The position numbers and the translations under genes are program-made. From Diacronema lutheri (taxonomy: Eukaryota; Haptophyta; Pavlovophyceae; Pavlovales; Pavlovaceae): 64,000 bases of DNA. The stretch spans positions 310,001 through 374,000 of the forward strand of contig JAGTXO010000020.1 of assembly GCA_019448385.1 (NCBI GenBank). The letters run 5' to 3'. Of the stretch, positions 1 through 10,113 are shown in pieces. Numbering within the stretch: the first letter of the stretch is position 1; each line of letters begins with the position of its first letter. Below the pieces are notes generated by a model. It was not told the origin of the DNA and ran no database searches. It was given only the letters and a program-made list of their open reading frames with translations.

Positions 1-3000
1 GATGCCTTGAGCTCGTTTAGGCACCGCGCGTGAGGCTTCTCCTCCGTCGGCGCCGCCGACGCCGGCGCGGACGCGACCGGCTGCTGCGTCACCGCCGCGT
101 CGCGCGCTCGCAGCTGCGCTGCCGTCTCGCGCAGGATGAGCGCAAACACCGCCGCGCGGTACTCGGCGAGCTGCGCCGTCGCGTGCACGTTGAGCGCAAG
201 CACGCTCGCCGCGGCAGCGAGCGCGCTCTGGTCGCCGCCGCCATCGCCGCCGCCGACGCCGCCGCCGCCGCCGCCGACGTCGGCGGCGGCGTCACGCGCG
301 CCGAGCGCGAGCCAGGACATGACCACGACGCAGGCGGCGCGCGAATCCGCCTTGCGCTCGACGCGCCAGCGGCCGCCGACCGCGCGCCCGTGCGCCGTCG
401 GCTGCGCCGACCGCGCGGTCGCCGGCGCAGCGCCGTCGACGGGCGGAAGCGCGCGCAGGCGGAGCGCGCGCGCGAGCCCGCGGACGAGCTGCTCCGCCTG
501 GCGCTCGATCTCCTTGGCGCGCTCGCGCACGGCGATCGGCTTGGCCCCCGTGGCGCGCTCCGGCGCGGCGGTCGGGTTGTAGTGCTGCACCCAGCCGCCC
601 TCGCCGTCGCGCACGACGACCACGACGGCCGCGCCGACCCGCCGATTGGTGCTGGCGAAGAGCAGCGCGAGGTGCGTGCACTCGCCGAGGCCGTGCTCGT
701 CCAGCGCGGCCTGCACGCGATTGGGCTCGCCGCCGCCGTCGGCGACGGCGGCGAGCAGCGCGCGCGCGACGGCCGGTCCGGCCGTCCTCCACGGCCGGCC
801 GGCTTTGTCCGCGGCGCGGTTGATCGCGCCGAGCTCGGCCTCGACGACGATCGAAGGCACCTCGGTGTACTTGCCCTGGAGCGCGCGCACGTCGTGCGTC
901 GACAGCGACAGCCCGCCACACGTGTACGTGAGCGGCGGACCGCCGGGTCGCGCCGCCGCGTCGACGCGCGCGGTGTCGGCCGCGAGCCGCGCGCGCGCCT
1001 CGGCATCGCGCTTGCGCTTGCGCGGCAGCGGCGGCAGGTGCGGCGCGACGCGGCGGCCGCGCGACTCGCCGGCCGGCTCCGCGCTCGGCGCGCCGGGCGC
1101 GCCGGCCGGCGCGCCCGCCGCGCGCGCGCTCGCGCCGCCGCCGCGCGCGCGCGCGCCGTCCGGCTCGGCCGCGTACACGAGCAGCAGCGCGCGGCCCTCG
1201 AGCGCGACCCTCGCGGTGCACGCGCGCCGGCTCGCGGCGGCAACGCGCATCCAGTCGCGATCGCCGGGCGCGAGGGCAGCGCAGGCGACGAGCCGCTCCT
1301 TGTCGTCGCACGCGTCGCGCAGCACGACGGCGACCAGCCTGAGCACGGCGGCGGGCTCGGCGTCGGCGTCGGCCCCGGCGGCGTCCGCAATCGGCTCGGC
1401 CGGCTCGGCGCCGCGCGCGACGCGCAGCGCGAGCCGCTCGGGCATCTCGAGCAGCGACTCGGTCGCGTCCGCGACGTGCACGACGACGAGCCGCGGCGGG
1501 TTGCGCACCCCGTGCGCGCCGAGCGCGCGCGACACGGCGGCGCTGGCGCTCGCGCCGCGCGCGTCGGCGGCGCGCCGCGCGACGAGCGGCCACGCGGCCG
1601 ACGCGCCGCGCGCCGAGGGCGCGCCCGGCGCCGGCGGCTCGCCGCCGCGCAGCGCGCGCTCGAGCTCGTCGCTCGCGCCGCACGCGCGCAGCACGTCGAG
1701 CAGCGCGCGCAGCGCGCCGTCGGCCGACAAGCCGCGCGCCGTGCCCGCCGGCCAGCCCGCCGACTGCTCGAGCGCGGCGGCGAGCGGCGCGACGCGCGCC
1801 GACTCGGGCGCGCTCTCGTCATCGGGCTCGAGCGCGTTGAGCAGGCGCGCGAGCGCGCGCGCGACGGCCGCGGCGCCACTGTCGGGCGCGCGGCTCGCCG
1901 CGCGCACCGCGCGCCGCCAGGCCGGCACGAACATGAGCGCCGACACGAGCGCCGCGAGCGCGCGCGCCTCGCGCGCGTCGCTCGCGCCGAGGCGCGGCGG
2001 CACGCGCGCGGCGCCGTGCGGCGCGGTGCCTCGGAAGCGTGGGCTTAGCGTGTAGGCGAGGTGCTGCGGCACGCCGCGCGCCTCCGCGAGCGCGCGTCCG
2101 TCCTCGACCTCGCGCCACGCCTTCACGATCGCCGGCGTGGCGCGCGCGAGCCAGTCGGGGTCGGCGGGCAGGTGGATCACGACGAGAATCGGCGCCCAGT
2201 CCAGCCGCGGGTTCGTGTGACGGTCGGGCACGACCCACACGAGCAGCACCGTGCCCTCCGCGCCGCACGCCGCCTCGTAGATCCTGGGCTGCGAGCGCCA
2301 ATCGGGCTTGACGCGCAGCGCCCACGCGTGTTCGATGGCAGCGGCGCGGTCGCCATCGACGTGAACCGTCTTCACCTCGCCGATAACGGACCGGCCGGAC
2401 CGCCAGCAGAACACCGCGTCCGCCGACCCGCCGGCGATGGCCGCGAGCGGTTCGGGCGCGGCGAGCCGCGGCAAGCCCTCGAAGACGGCAAAGTCCTCGT
2501 CCGCATTGTACACGCGGCCCCAGCCGTCGAGCGCGAGCGCGCGCGCGGCCGCTCGTACCGCGCGCAACTGGTTCTCCACGCCCGACGTCATGTGCCATGT
2601 CGTCCCCGCGAAGCCGGGCTCGCCCAGCTTGGCCAGCACGACGTTACCGTACCCCGCGCCCTGCCTCGGGGCGGCGAGGCGGTGCATCTCCGCGCCGGTC
2701 ATGACCTCCGGGCGCTGCTGCGTGACGATCGTGCCCGTCGCGTGCGCGTCGAGCGTGCCGACCACGGCGGGCGCGCGCCCGCTGTTCGCCTCAAGCCGCG
2801 CCCTGCCCGCTTTTAGCTTCTCGGGGTCCTTGGCGTCGTACACGCGCGCGTCCGCGTCGTCCTGTCCAAGCGCAGTGTAGACGCAGCGGCGTTCGCGTTC
2901 GAGCGGCGCCGAGCCACCGCCGTCCGCCGCCGCCGGCGAGGTTGGCGCCGCGCCCTCCGCCACCGCGCTCGTCGCCGCCGTGCCCGTCACCACCACCGCC

Positions 3001-6000
3001 GCAGCCGTCGCGCCCGCGCGTGGCGCGCACGGCGCCCTCGGTGCCGCGACGGCCGCCGCCGCCGCCACGACGAGCGCGCCCGCCGCCGCGTTCGCCGCCA
3101 CGTGCGCCACCGGCGCGCCGAGCGGCGCCGAGCCACCGCCGCCCGGCGCCGCCGGCGGGGTTGGCGCCGCGGCCGTGGACGCGGCGGCGGAGGGCGCCGC
3201 GAGCGGCACGTCCCACCGCCAGCGATGCGCCGCAACGGCCACGGCCGCGCACTCGACACCGTCGCGCGCGTCGGGCAGGCCGGCGATGTGCGCGTTCGCA
3301 CTGCGGCACATCTCGTCTGCGCTCGTGCAGCGCGCCCACGCGTCGCCGAGGTCGTGGCACACGACCGCACGCGCGAGCAGCACGAGCTCGAGCGCAAGGA
3401 CATGCGGCTGCGCGCACGCGTCGCCGCCGATCGCGACGATCGTCGGCTCCGTGCTGAGCAGCTCCGCGCTGCGCAGCTCGACGACGTGCGCGCGCGCGAT
3501 GCGCCGGTCGCCGTCGCCGCCGACGCGCGGCGCGACGAGCAGCGGCCTCGCGGGGGCGCCCGCCGCGCGCGGCGGCAGCACGACGAGCAGCGCCACGACC
3601 CTTCCGCCTGTGCCATCGCGCAGCGCGACGACGAGCCTGGGGCGGAGCGACGGCGTCGACCGGCGCGTGCGTTTGCGGACGCCGTCGGCGTCGGCCGCGC
3701 TGCGCGCCTCCGCGAGCACAGCGTCGCCGTCGATCGCCGCCCACGCGCCGTCGACGTGCGCGCGCGCGAAGAGCGGCGCGAGCTCGGCGGCGGCGAGCGC
3801 GGCGCACGCCGACGGCGCGTCCGCCCCGACGCGCAGCACGTCGAGCGCGTCGCGGAGCGGCGGCGCCGTGTCCGTCGCCCACCGCCACACCTGCTCGCCG
3901 TGCGCGTCGAGCGCGCGCGCGACGGCGCCCAGGCGCGCCTTGTCGGCCGCGTCGGCCACTCGGCGCGCCGGCGCGTGCGGCTCGACGCGCTCGTACAGCG
4001 CGACCACGGCGAGCTCGCGCGCCTTGGCCGCCGCGCTGCCAGCGTTGTCTCGCTGCTTGCCGCCGCCGTCGACGCGCCACCAGCCGCCGTCGGGCGCGGG
4101 CGCGAGCACGGCGCACGCGTCGCGCTTGCGGCCGCGGCGCTGGACGAGCACGCTCGCCAGCGCGAACGTCGCGTCGGGGCCGCCGACGGTGCCGAGCACG
4201 AGCGCGCCGCCACCGCCGCCGCCCGGCCCGCCGAGCTCGACCGGCTCCCTGTCGGCCGACGGGCGGTCGATCGCGACCAGCAGCGCACGCGGCGCGCTCG
4301 AGAGCCGCACTCCGCCGAGCAGCTGGGCGACGTCGCGCACGCCCGGCGCGCCGCGCTGCCCCGGCCGCGGCGCGACGCGCAGCATCGTGAACGGCGCGTC
4401 GGATGAGCCGTCTTCGCCGGCGCAGACGCCGGAGAAGAGCTGCCAGTCGGGCAGGGCCACGTGCAGCTCGGCGACGAGCCGCTCGGCGACGCGGCGCGCG
4501 TCGCGCAGCTCGTCCGTGCGCCGCCGCGAGCGCTTGGCAGCGCAACGCGGATCGCGCAGCGCGAGCAGCAGCTGGCGGAGGCGCAGCCGCGCGCGCACGT
4601 CCGACAGCCGCGCGACGCGCGCCAGCAGCGAGCGCAGCACCTCAAAGGGCGCGCGCTTCGCGTCCAGCGCGTCGCCGCGCGCGCCGCCGGACGGCGCAAA
4701 GGCGAGCGCCAGCTGCTCGCGCACAGTCGCGGCGGCCGCGAGCAGCTCGAGCACCGCCTCGGGGCTGGCCAGCGCGAAGTCCTCTGGGGCTACCGACGGC
4801 GAGCCTTGGCCGCCGCCGCCGCCGCCGCCGTCGCCTCCGTCGCCGTCGGCGGAGTCGTCGTCGGTGTCGTGACCCGCATCGTCGTCGGCGAGGTCGTCGT
4901 CCCCGTCCTCCGCGTCCTCTCCGTCGTCGGCGGTGGTGGCGTCGCCCTCGTCCCCGTCGCCCTCGCCTCCGCCGAGGCTGCTGAATGGTCGGGGCCCCCA
5001 CGCCGAGGCGGCGCGCCGCTGCGGCGCGCGCGGTGGTGGCGCTCGCGACGGCGGCCTTGGCGCCGCCGCGCCGCGCGGCCTGGCCGCCGTCGACAGCGCG
5101 CGGCCTGCAGCGCCCGTGAGCGCGTCGAGCGCGGCCGTGCGTACGATGCGGTCGGCGGGCGCGCACAGCGCCGCCTCGACGGCCTGCAGCAGCCCGTCGG
5201 GCGCGGATCCGCCGACACTGGCACCGCACGCCTCGGCGAGCCGCGCGGCCTCGGCGAGCCGCGCGGCCTCGTCGGTGAACGCGCCGCAGCGCCTGGCGCG
5301 GTCGTCGAGCAGAGCGCCGACGGCGGCGTGGAGCGTGCGCTTGCGGGTCTCCTCGTACGCGGCCGTCGTGAGACGCGTGAGGCGCGCGTCCAAAGCCTTC
5401 TTGATCCCGACAAGGACATTCGCGCGGCGGCCCGCCGTCGTCGCTGCGCTCGCTGCGACCTCGGCCGCGAGTGTTGCCGCGGCGAAGCAACACTCGTTCC
5501 CACTCTGCGCGGGCGCCTTCAAGGCATCGATGGGCGGCGCTGGGATGCCGATGCGCTGGGCGAGCGTCTTGATGAGCTTGCCGGCCGCCGTGGCGTGCGC
5601 CGACTCGCCATTGCCCAAGCTGAGCGAATCGGCGTGCAGGGCGAGCGCGGCGCCGTGCGGCGCGCCGGGCTGCGCGGGCGGCGCGAGGAGCAGGTACGCC
5701 GCCGTGCAGTGCCCGACGCTGCCCGGCGCCTTGAGGAAGAGCGGCAGCACGATCGCGAGCACCCGCCCATCTGTGTGCGCACCCGCGCGTGCTTGGCCCA
5801 GTTTGTGCAGCGCCACGTCGAGCGCATGCTTCGAGCACGCCTTGAACTCCACCTTGACCACGCTCGGGCCGAGACTCTCGCCATGCAGCAGGGCGAGGAC
5901 GCACTCGGGTGGGACCACGTGGGGGTGGCGCACACCGTTCGCCACGGTGGTGCTGAGGGCCAGCGAGAAACTGTCCGAGCTGCCCAGCCCGCCGCGCAAA

Positions 6001-6023
6001 GCGTCCTTCACGGAGTCCTCCAT
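1..6023 (-). CDS. Giant multidomain protein with N-terminal NEDP1/SENP8-like C48 protease domain (partial, runs off left edge)
   Basis: Reading leftward from the ATG at 6023, one frame stays open to base 1 (2,007 codons, no stop). Residues ~85-190 resemble the C48 (Ulp1/SENP) fold, closest by eye to the deneddylase NEDP1/SENP8. H105 sits before a hydrophobic strand, D132 lies in a HADSLS motif matching HYDSHS, and Q173 with C178/C179 lies in APAQSGNECC, matching the family APAQQNSYDC. The full catalytic set is therefore present, but the WLND-type motif expected upstream is missing and may lie in an unseen 5' exon. An acidic Asp/Gly-rich stretch follows (~res. 365-410). Near residue 1215 the motif GEVK, followed by a hydrophobic strand, weakly recalls PD-(D/E)xK nucleases. 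Around residues 1680-1850 a second, degenerate C48-like unit may exist. Function is inferred as a Ub/UBL protease; the rest of the chain is unrecognised. Undetected introns are possible. Confidence 0.6.
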   Translation of the reverse strand, partial: MEDSVKDALRGGLGSSDSFSLALSTTVANGVRHPHVVPPECVLALLHGESLGPSVVKVEFKACSKHALDVALHKLGQARAGAHTDGRVLAIVLPLFLKAPGSVGHCTAAYLLLAPPAQPGAPHGAALALHADSLSLGNGESAHATAAGKLIKTLAQRIGIPAPPIDALKAPAQSGNECCFAAATLAAEVAASAATTAGRRANVLVGIKKALDARLTRLTTAAYEETRKRTLHAAVGALLDDRARRCGAFTDEAARLAEAARLAEACGASVGGSAPDGLLQAVEAALCAPADRIVRTAALDALTGAAGRALSTAARPRGAAAPRPPSRAPPPRAPQRRAASAWGPRPFSSLGGGEGDGDEGDATTADDGEDAEDGDDDLADDDAGHDTDDDSADGDGGDGGGGGGGQGSPSVAPEDFALASPEAVLELLAAAATVREQLALAFAPSGGARGDALDAKRAPFEVLRSLLARVARLSDVRARLRLRQLLLALRDPRCAAKRSRRRTDELRDARRVAERLVAELHVALPDWQLFSGVCAGEDGSSDAPFTMLRVAPRPGQRGAPGVRDVAQLLGGVRLSSAPRALLVAIDRPSADREPVELGGPGGGGGGALVLGTVGGPDATFALASVLVQRRGRKRDACAVLAPAPDGGWWRVDGGGKQRDNAGSAAAKARELAVVALYERVEPHAPARRVADAADKARLGAVARALDAHGEQVWRWATDTAPPLRDALDVLRVGADAPSACAALAAAELAPLFARAHVDGAWAAIDGDAVLAEARSAADADGVRKRTRRSTPSLRPRLVVALRDGTGGRVVALLVVLPPRAAGAPARPLLVAPRVGGDGDRRIARAHVVELRSAELLSTEPTIVAIGGDACAQPHVLALELVLLARAVVCHDLGDAWARCTSADEMCRSANAHIAGLPDARDGVECAAVAVAAHRWRWDVPLAAPSAAASTAAAPTPPAAPGGGGSAPLGAPVAHVAANAAAGALVVAAAAAVAAPRAPCAPRAGATAAAVVVTGTAATSAVAEGAAPTSPAAADGGGSAPLERERRCVYTALGQDDADARVYDAKDPEKLKAGRARLEANSGRAPAVVGTLDAHATGTIVTQQRPEVMTGAEMHRLAAPRQGAGYGNVVLAKLGEPGFAGTTWHMTSGVENQLRAVRAAARALALDGWGRVYNADEDFAVFEGLPRLAAPEPLAAIAGGSADAVFCWRSGRSVIGEVKTVHVDGDRAAAIEHAWALRVKPDWRSQPRIYEAACGAEGTVLLVWVVPDRHTNPRLDWAPILVVIHLPADPDWLARATPAIVKAWREVEDGRALAEARGVPQHLAYTLSPRFRGTAPHGAARVPPRLGASDAREARALAALVSALMFVPAWRRAVRAASRAPDSGAAAVARALARLLNALEPDDESAPESARVAPLAAALEQSAGWPAGTARGLSADGALRALLDVLRACGASDELERALRGGEPPAPGAPSARGASAAWPLVARRAADARGASASAAVSRALGAHGVRNPPRLVVVHVADATESLLEMPERLALRVARGAEPAEPIADAAGADADAEPAAVLRLVAVVLRDACDDKERLVACAALAPGDRDWMRVAAASRRACTARVALEGRALLLVYAAEPDGARARGGGASARAAGAPAGAPGAPSAEPAGESRGRRVAPHLPPLPRKRKRDAEARARLAADTARVDAAARPGGPPLTYTCGGLSLSTHDVRALQGKYTEVPSIVVEAELGAINRAADKAGRPWRTAGPAVARALLAAVADGGGEPNRVQAALDEHGLGECTHLALLFASTNRRVGAAVVVVVRDGEGGWVQHYNPTAAPERATGAKPIAVRERAKEIERQAEQLVRGLARALRLRALPPVDGAAPATARSAQPTAHGRAVGGRWRVERKADSRAACVVVMSWLALGARDAAADVGGGGGGVGGGDGGGDQSALAAAASVLALNVHATAQLAEYRAAVFALILRETAAQLRARDAAVTQQPVASAPASAAPTEEKPHARCLNELKA

Positions 6024-8348
6024 CTGCAGACTGTGGACACGTCAGTGTCCGGATGGCGGCCCGGATGATACTAGGGAGAATTTACATGATGCCCTGGAGA
6101 ATGCCCCGCTCTCCCACAACCAGGACCCGCCAGCGCGCCGAGCCTTCTCGTTTGCCCGCGCCGCCTCTCTTTGCGCGCCCAAGCGCGGCCTCCGAGCGCG
6201 GCCGACGTCCTCCGGGGGCGTGCATCGTGGCTGCTCGGAGGGGCTGCGACGCGGCGAAAGCTCGCTGCGCGGCCGCAACGTGAGCGCGCGCGCGCGGCCG
6301 CGCGCCGGCCTGCGCTGCTCTGCACGGCCGCGCGCCGGCCTGCGCAGCCTCGTCGCGCAACGTGAGCGCGAGCGCGCGCGCGGTGAGCTCGGCGGATGGG
6401 TGCGCGGCGGCGTTGGCGGCGGGTGCGGCGGCAGGCTGGGCGGCGGGTTTGGACGGAGAGCGTCGGGGAAGAACGGGGCGCATCCTGGTTGGGAGTTGGA
6501 CGGCGCCCACCACGCGCTGGCGGATCCTGGTTGCCACCACCCCCCCCCCCCCCCCCCCCCCGGCTCCCCTGGAGATGAGGACCAGGGGCATGGCCGACTC
6601 GCTGCGCCGCACAGCGCGCGGCGCGCGGCACGCCGCGCGACCTCAAGCACATCCAGCCGCGCTCCGCCCACGCAACGCGCGCAATGCCGCGTTGCACTGC
6701 GGGTGTGCACGTGCGGCTCTCACGCGCACTGTGCTGCACGAACGGCATCACGCCACCCAGCTGCGTCCGGACCACGCGCCGCGCGCAGGCGACCACACAG
6801 GGGCGCGCCGCGCCGCGCGTGCGCGCCCTCGCAACCGTTGCAGCACGCTCTGCCTTGCACTGCGCCGAGCCGCCGCGCGCTGTGCGCGTGCATGCAGGGC
6901 GCACGCGCGCGGCGAAGCGCGCGCGCGGCGAGGCGCGCGGGCGGCTCGCTGCGCGGGCGGCAACGCGCCCAGCTGCGCCCAGGCCAGGCGCGCGCCCGCG
7001 AGTGCCACCGGGACGCACTGCCCCCGCCGGGGTCGCCGCGCGCTCTGTGTGTGCGCTCGCGCGCTGCGAGCGCGGCGGAACGTTCGTGCATGGCGCGAAG
7101 AGCGCGGCACCCGAAGACGGCTGCACCGAGCCCGCGCCGGGTGGCAGCGAGCGGCGGCACCTCCTCGGCGAGCCCGCCCCGCGCCTTCCCCTCCACGTGG
7201 CGTTTTGAGGCAGACGGACACGCGCCCACACTGCGACTGGGCACCCTGCTCGAGGCAGACACGCACCCAACGCGCGCGCACCACGCGCCCGCGTCGGCGG
7301 GCCGGTGTGAACGAGCGAGAGCTCGGTGTCGCCAACGGGGGCACGGGCGCGAGTTCGGTCCGCCTCTCGACGGACGCAGGCGACGCTGCCGGGAACTTCC
7401 CCGACGCCTGCACATCCAGGGCTTCGAGGTACAGAGCTGGGCAACAGTGCCGCTCGTCACCGATGAGGCGGCCAAGCTCGCTATCCTTGCTGCCCTCAGC
7501 TCCACCAAACAGCCGGGCGACCCAACGGTTCGTGATCGCCTGGCCGCCAGGTGCGAACCGCGCCCATGCAAGCGCTTCACCCGCATTCTCCGCCCCGCTG
7601 CGGACGTCCGCCTGCCGGCCGCGAACACGGCCGGTGCGCGCTGCCGCCTGGCCCAACACGAAAACCCGCCCGCCTTCGAGGCCGCAGGTCCTACCTGCCC
7701 AAGCGCAGCCCAACGGCACGCAGACAGCCCGCCTTGGCAACCGACTCGTGCGCGAGCTCTCCGCCCTCCACAAGAGCCTGCCCCACGCCACCGCCGACGC
7801 GGAGCCAGCGCAGCCGACGCCCCTCCGCGACGCTCGCGCCGCAAGGCGCAAGGGCCCCGGCAAGACGGCGTCAACCAAGCCCGCCGCTGGCACAGCGCCG
7901 GCACCCGGAGCCCTCCCCAGGCCCCCGCGCACGCCTCGCACCCCCGATCGGCGGACCGATTGCGTTTTGGTGCGCCAGGCTCAAAGCGCCATCGCAGTGG
8001 CGGGCCCGCAGACGCAGACGCTGACATGCCCAACGCTGGGCACTGAGGCCGCAGGCCGGCCCTCCTGGACCTGGCGGGCGAGCTGCCCGCGCAGCGGCCA
8101 CGCGAGCCTCGCACTGACCGTGGCGGTCGCTGCCACCGTGATAGCTGCGGGTGCGGCGGCCTTGGCCCCAACCCCATCATCCGCCTTCATCCCCGCCCTG
8201 CTCGCGCTCGCGGCCTACGTCGGCAATCCCTGCACCGGGATCCGCCCCGCGAAGTCCACACAAGACTTATCCGTGCTACACGCCAGCCGCGCGCGCCGAC
8301 GCGCGCCGCTCCCACACGCTCACCTCGGTTTCCGCGGGCGGCCCAACG

Positions 8349-8382
<34 letters not shown>

Positions 8383-8650
8383 CCCGGCAGGCGGCCATCG
8401 AGCCGCATTAGCACACCCGCCCACGGGGGTTCGCCCCCAGCGCGCTCCGACTGCCTCACGCTCGCCAGCGCCAACCTCGGCGGCATGGTAGGCCCCGAGC
8501 GAAAAGCCGCACTTCTCGCCGTCCTCGTCGGGCGCAAGTACGATGTCCTGCTCCTACTGCCGACGCGGCTCTCGCGCGCGCGGACTACCGCGCCGGGCAG
8601 ATCGCCGCAGACGCACGTGAGTGCACACGTGGACCGCGCCGTAGACGCAC
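6024..8650. other. Gene-poor stretch, no supportable coding region
   Basis: All six frames contain long open stretches, but none shows family motifs or convincing residue composition. Visible content: a doubled GC-rich block near 6290-6345, direct repeats of a short ATCCTGGTTG motif near 6483 and 6523, and two homopolymeric C tracts at 6540-6561 and 8349-8381. A short plus-strand stretch near 7440-7530 (translating to VPLVTDEAAKLAILAALSS) looks slightly more protein-like than its surroundings, but I cannot assign it. The 5' part of the alpha/beta-hydrolase that follows could lie here in exons I cannot recognise. Confidence 0.5.
8349..8381. repeat. Poly-C homopolymer tract (33 bp)
   Basis: An uninterrupted run of 33 C. 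Similar pure tracts recur at 6540-6561 (C), 14898-14919 (C), 30420-30438 (G), 39906-39926 (G), 45453-45472 and 45475-45499 (C), and 63451-63478 (G). Most lie in introns or intergenic DNA. Exact lengths in an assembly are unreliable. Confidence 0.95.
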
Positions 8651-9259
8651 GTGGACCGCGCCGTATATAGCTCGCTCGCGCACCCGTCCGGGCTCTTCGA
8701 GGGTGTGTTCAACTCGCTGCCGCTCGCCCTCGGCGGGCCGCTCATCCGTTGCGCGCTCGGCTTGTGCGAGTGGGCGCTGTTCGGCGCGCCGCGCGCGTAC
8801 GCGCGCGCGGCGACGGCGCCGTTTCAGACGGACGAGGCGCGCGCTGTGGTGCGCGCGTGCCTGCACGATGGCGGCGCAAACTTTGGCCGCGGCTTTGCGC
8901 TTGACTCGCAGCAGGCTCTCTCCCCGCTGTACGCCCGCCCGCGCGCCGACGCGCCGGCCGGCGGCGGTGGCGAGCTGAGCGCTGAGGCGGCGTACGGGCG
9001 GATCGACGCGCCTGTCGCGCTGTGGTACGGCGCGGTCGACACGACCGTGCCGGTGCGGACCGCCCGATGGCTCGCCGCGCACATCCCGCGCGCCAGCCTG
9101 CATGTCGTCCCGGCCGCTGGCCACGGGCTGTACATTGATCACGCGCCGGCGGTGCTGGACGAGCTGGTTGACAAGCTCAAGCTCGCGGGGGCGGCGGGGG
9201 GTGATGGCTTGGCGGCACGCGCTGAAGAGGCGGCGGCGCAGCGGCGCTGTGGCCCGTGA
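8651..9259 (+). CDS. Alpha/beta-hydrolase fold protein, C-terminal part (5' end unresolved)
   Basis: The frame ending at the TGA at 9257-9259 encodes about 200 residues typical of the C-terminal half of an alpha/beta hydrolase. It has a cap-like helical region, then VALWYGAVDTTVP carrying the acid residue, and ASLHVVPAAGHGLYIDHAP carrying the catalytic His. The nucleophile elbow (GxSxG) is not in this frame, and I found no exon upstream that clearly supplies it. There is no ATG at the left limit given (the first codon is GTG), so the true exon boundary is unknown. A possible donor GTGAGT lies at 8618, and a 15-bp block is directly duplicated just upstream (8632-8665). Either upstream exons are missed or this is a 5'-truncated gene remnant. 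The substrate cannot be told. Confidence 0.5.
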   Translation: MDRAVYSSLAHPSGLFEGVFNSLPLALGGPLIRCALGLCEWALFGAPRAYARAATAPFQTDEARAVVRACLHDGGANFGRGFALDSQQALSPLYARPRADAPAGGGGELSAEAAYGRIDAPVALWYGAVDTTVPVRTARWLAAHIPRASLHVVPAAGHGLYIDHAPAVLDELVDKLKLAGAAGGDGLAARAEEAAAQRRCGP

Positions 9260-9323
9260 CGGCGAGCGCCCACTGCCCTGGTCAGTGAACGCTTTTTAAA
9301 ACTCCGCGCTCACGGCGACTCTC

Positions 9324-9944
9324 ATGCGCGCCCTCCTTCTGGCCGCCGGCATTGCCGCCGCGATGGGCTCGAACTCGTTTGGCAAGGCGTTCCTTGCGGA
9401 GAACAAGGGCAAGGATGGCGTGACCGAGCTCCCATCGGGCATGCAGATCAAGGTCTTGCGCAAGGGCGGCGGCGACTCGCACCCGACGGTCAGCTCGCCG
9501 TGCGAGTGCCACTGTGCGCGCTTTCCGCCCCCTCCCCCCCCCCCCCCTCCCCCCCCCCCCCCTCGCGGCGGTGCTCGCCACCGTACCGCCGGCCACGCAG
9601 CTTGCCACGCGGCGCGACCAGCTCACACGCCTTCTTCCTTCTCGACGCGCGCCGCAGACGAGGGGCGCACTGCGGCAAACTTTCCGTCCGGCCCGAAATT
9701 CGACAGCAGCTACGACCGCGGCACGCCGACGACGTTTGCACCCAACCAGGTGATCAAGGGCTGGACCGAGGCGATGCAGAAGATGGTCGAGGGCGACAAA
9801 TGGGAGCTCTACATCCCGTCCGAGCTCGCGTACGGCGACTCTGGCCGGCCGCCAAAGATCATGGGCGGTGACGTGCTCGTCTTCACGATCGAACTGCTGA
9901 AGATCAAGGGCGGGAAGGTGCCCGCGACCAAGGTGGAAATCTGA
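9324..9944 (+). CDS. FKBP-type peptidyl-prolyl isomerase, secretory or plastid leader
   Basis: Two exons, 9324-9513 and 9658-9944, encode 158 aa. The intron 9514-9657 (GTGCGC...GCAG, 144 bp, with a C-rich tract) splits a Tyr codon; splicing restores ECHYEGRTAANFPSG, as expected for the family. The intron is a multiple of three and open, so reading through it gives a misleading longer protein. Residues 1-20 form a hydrophobic leader. The FKBP core contains FDSSYDRG, FAPNQVIKGWTEAM, GDKWELYIPSELAYGDSG and GGDVLVFTIELLKI, including the Trp of the active-site floor and the YGDSG loop. This is the single-domain class common in algae and protists. It should catalyse proline cis-trans isomerisation in the ER lumen or plastid. 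The C-terminus (KVEI) is not a classical ER retention signal. Confidence 0.9.
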   Translation: MRALLLAAGIAAAMGSNSFGKAFLAENKGKDGVTELPSGMQIKVLRKGGGDSHPTVSSPCECHCARFPPPPPPPPPPPPPRGGARHRTAGHAACHAARPAHTPSSFSTRAADEGRTAANFPSGPKFDSSYDRGTPTTFAPNQVIKGWTEAMQKMVEGDKWELYIPSELAYGDSGRPPKIMGGDVLVFTIELLKIKGGKVPATKVEI

Positions 9945-10113
9945 GGGCAGGCCGTAAACGAGGAGCCTCTAGGCGTGAGGCGTGCGGCGGACCGCACCGC
10001 GCCGCGCGCCCCGTCGTGACTCGTGAATCGGGGCTGAGAGCAGGCTGGCTGGAGATAATTCACGATTCACGCTCCACTCTTTCCACGTCTTTCCAAACTC
10101 CAACGGCCGCACG

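Noticed and set aside
30-4984. Long plus-strand Arg/Ala-rich frames opposite the giant protease-like gene
   Set aside because: Extreme GC content removes stop codons from all frames. These show no motifs and are shadows of the minus-strand frame that carries the C48 catalytic residues.
4933-8491. Plus-strand frames of up to about 1,000 codons across 5-8.5 kb
   Set aside because: Low-complexity Arg/Ala/Pro composition, no family motif, and the first part is antisense to the protease-like gene.
9514-9657. Poly-Pro insertion in the FKBP
   Set aside because: The segment has GTGCGC...GCAG borders, and its removal restores the family sequence CHYEGRTAA. It is an in-frame intron, not coding.
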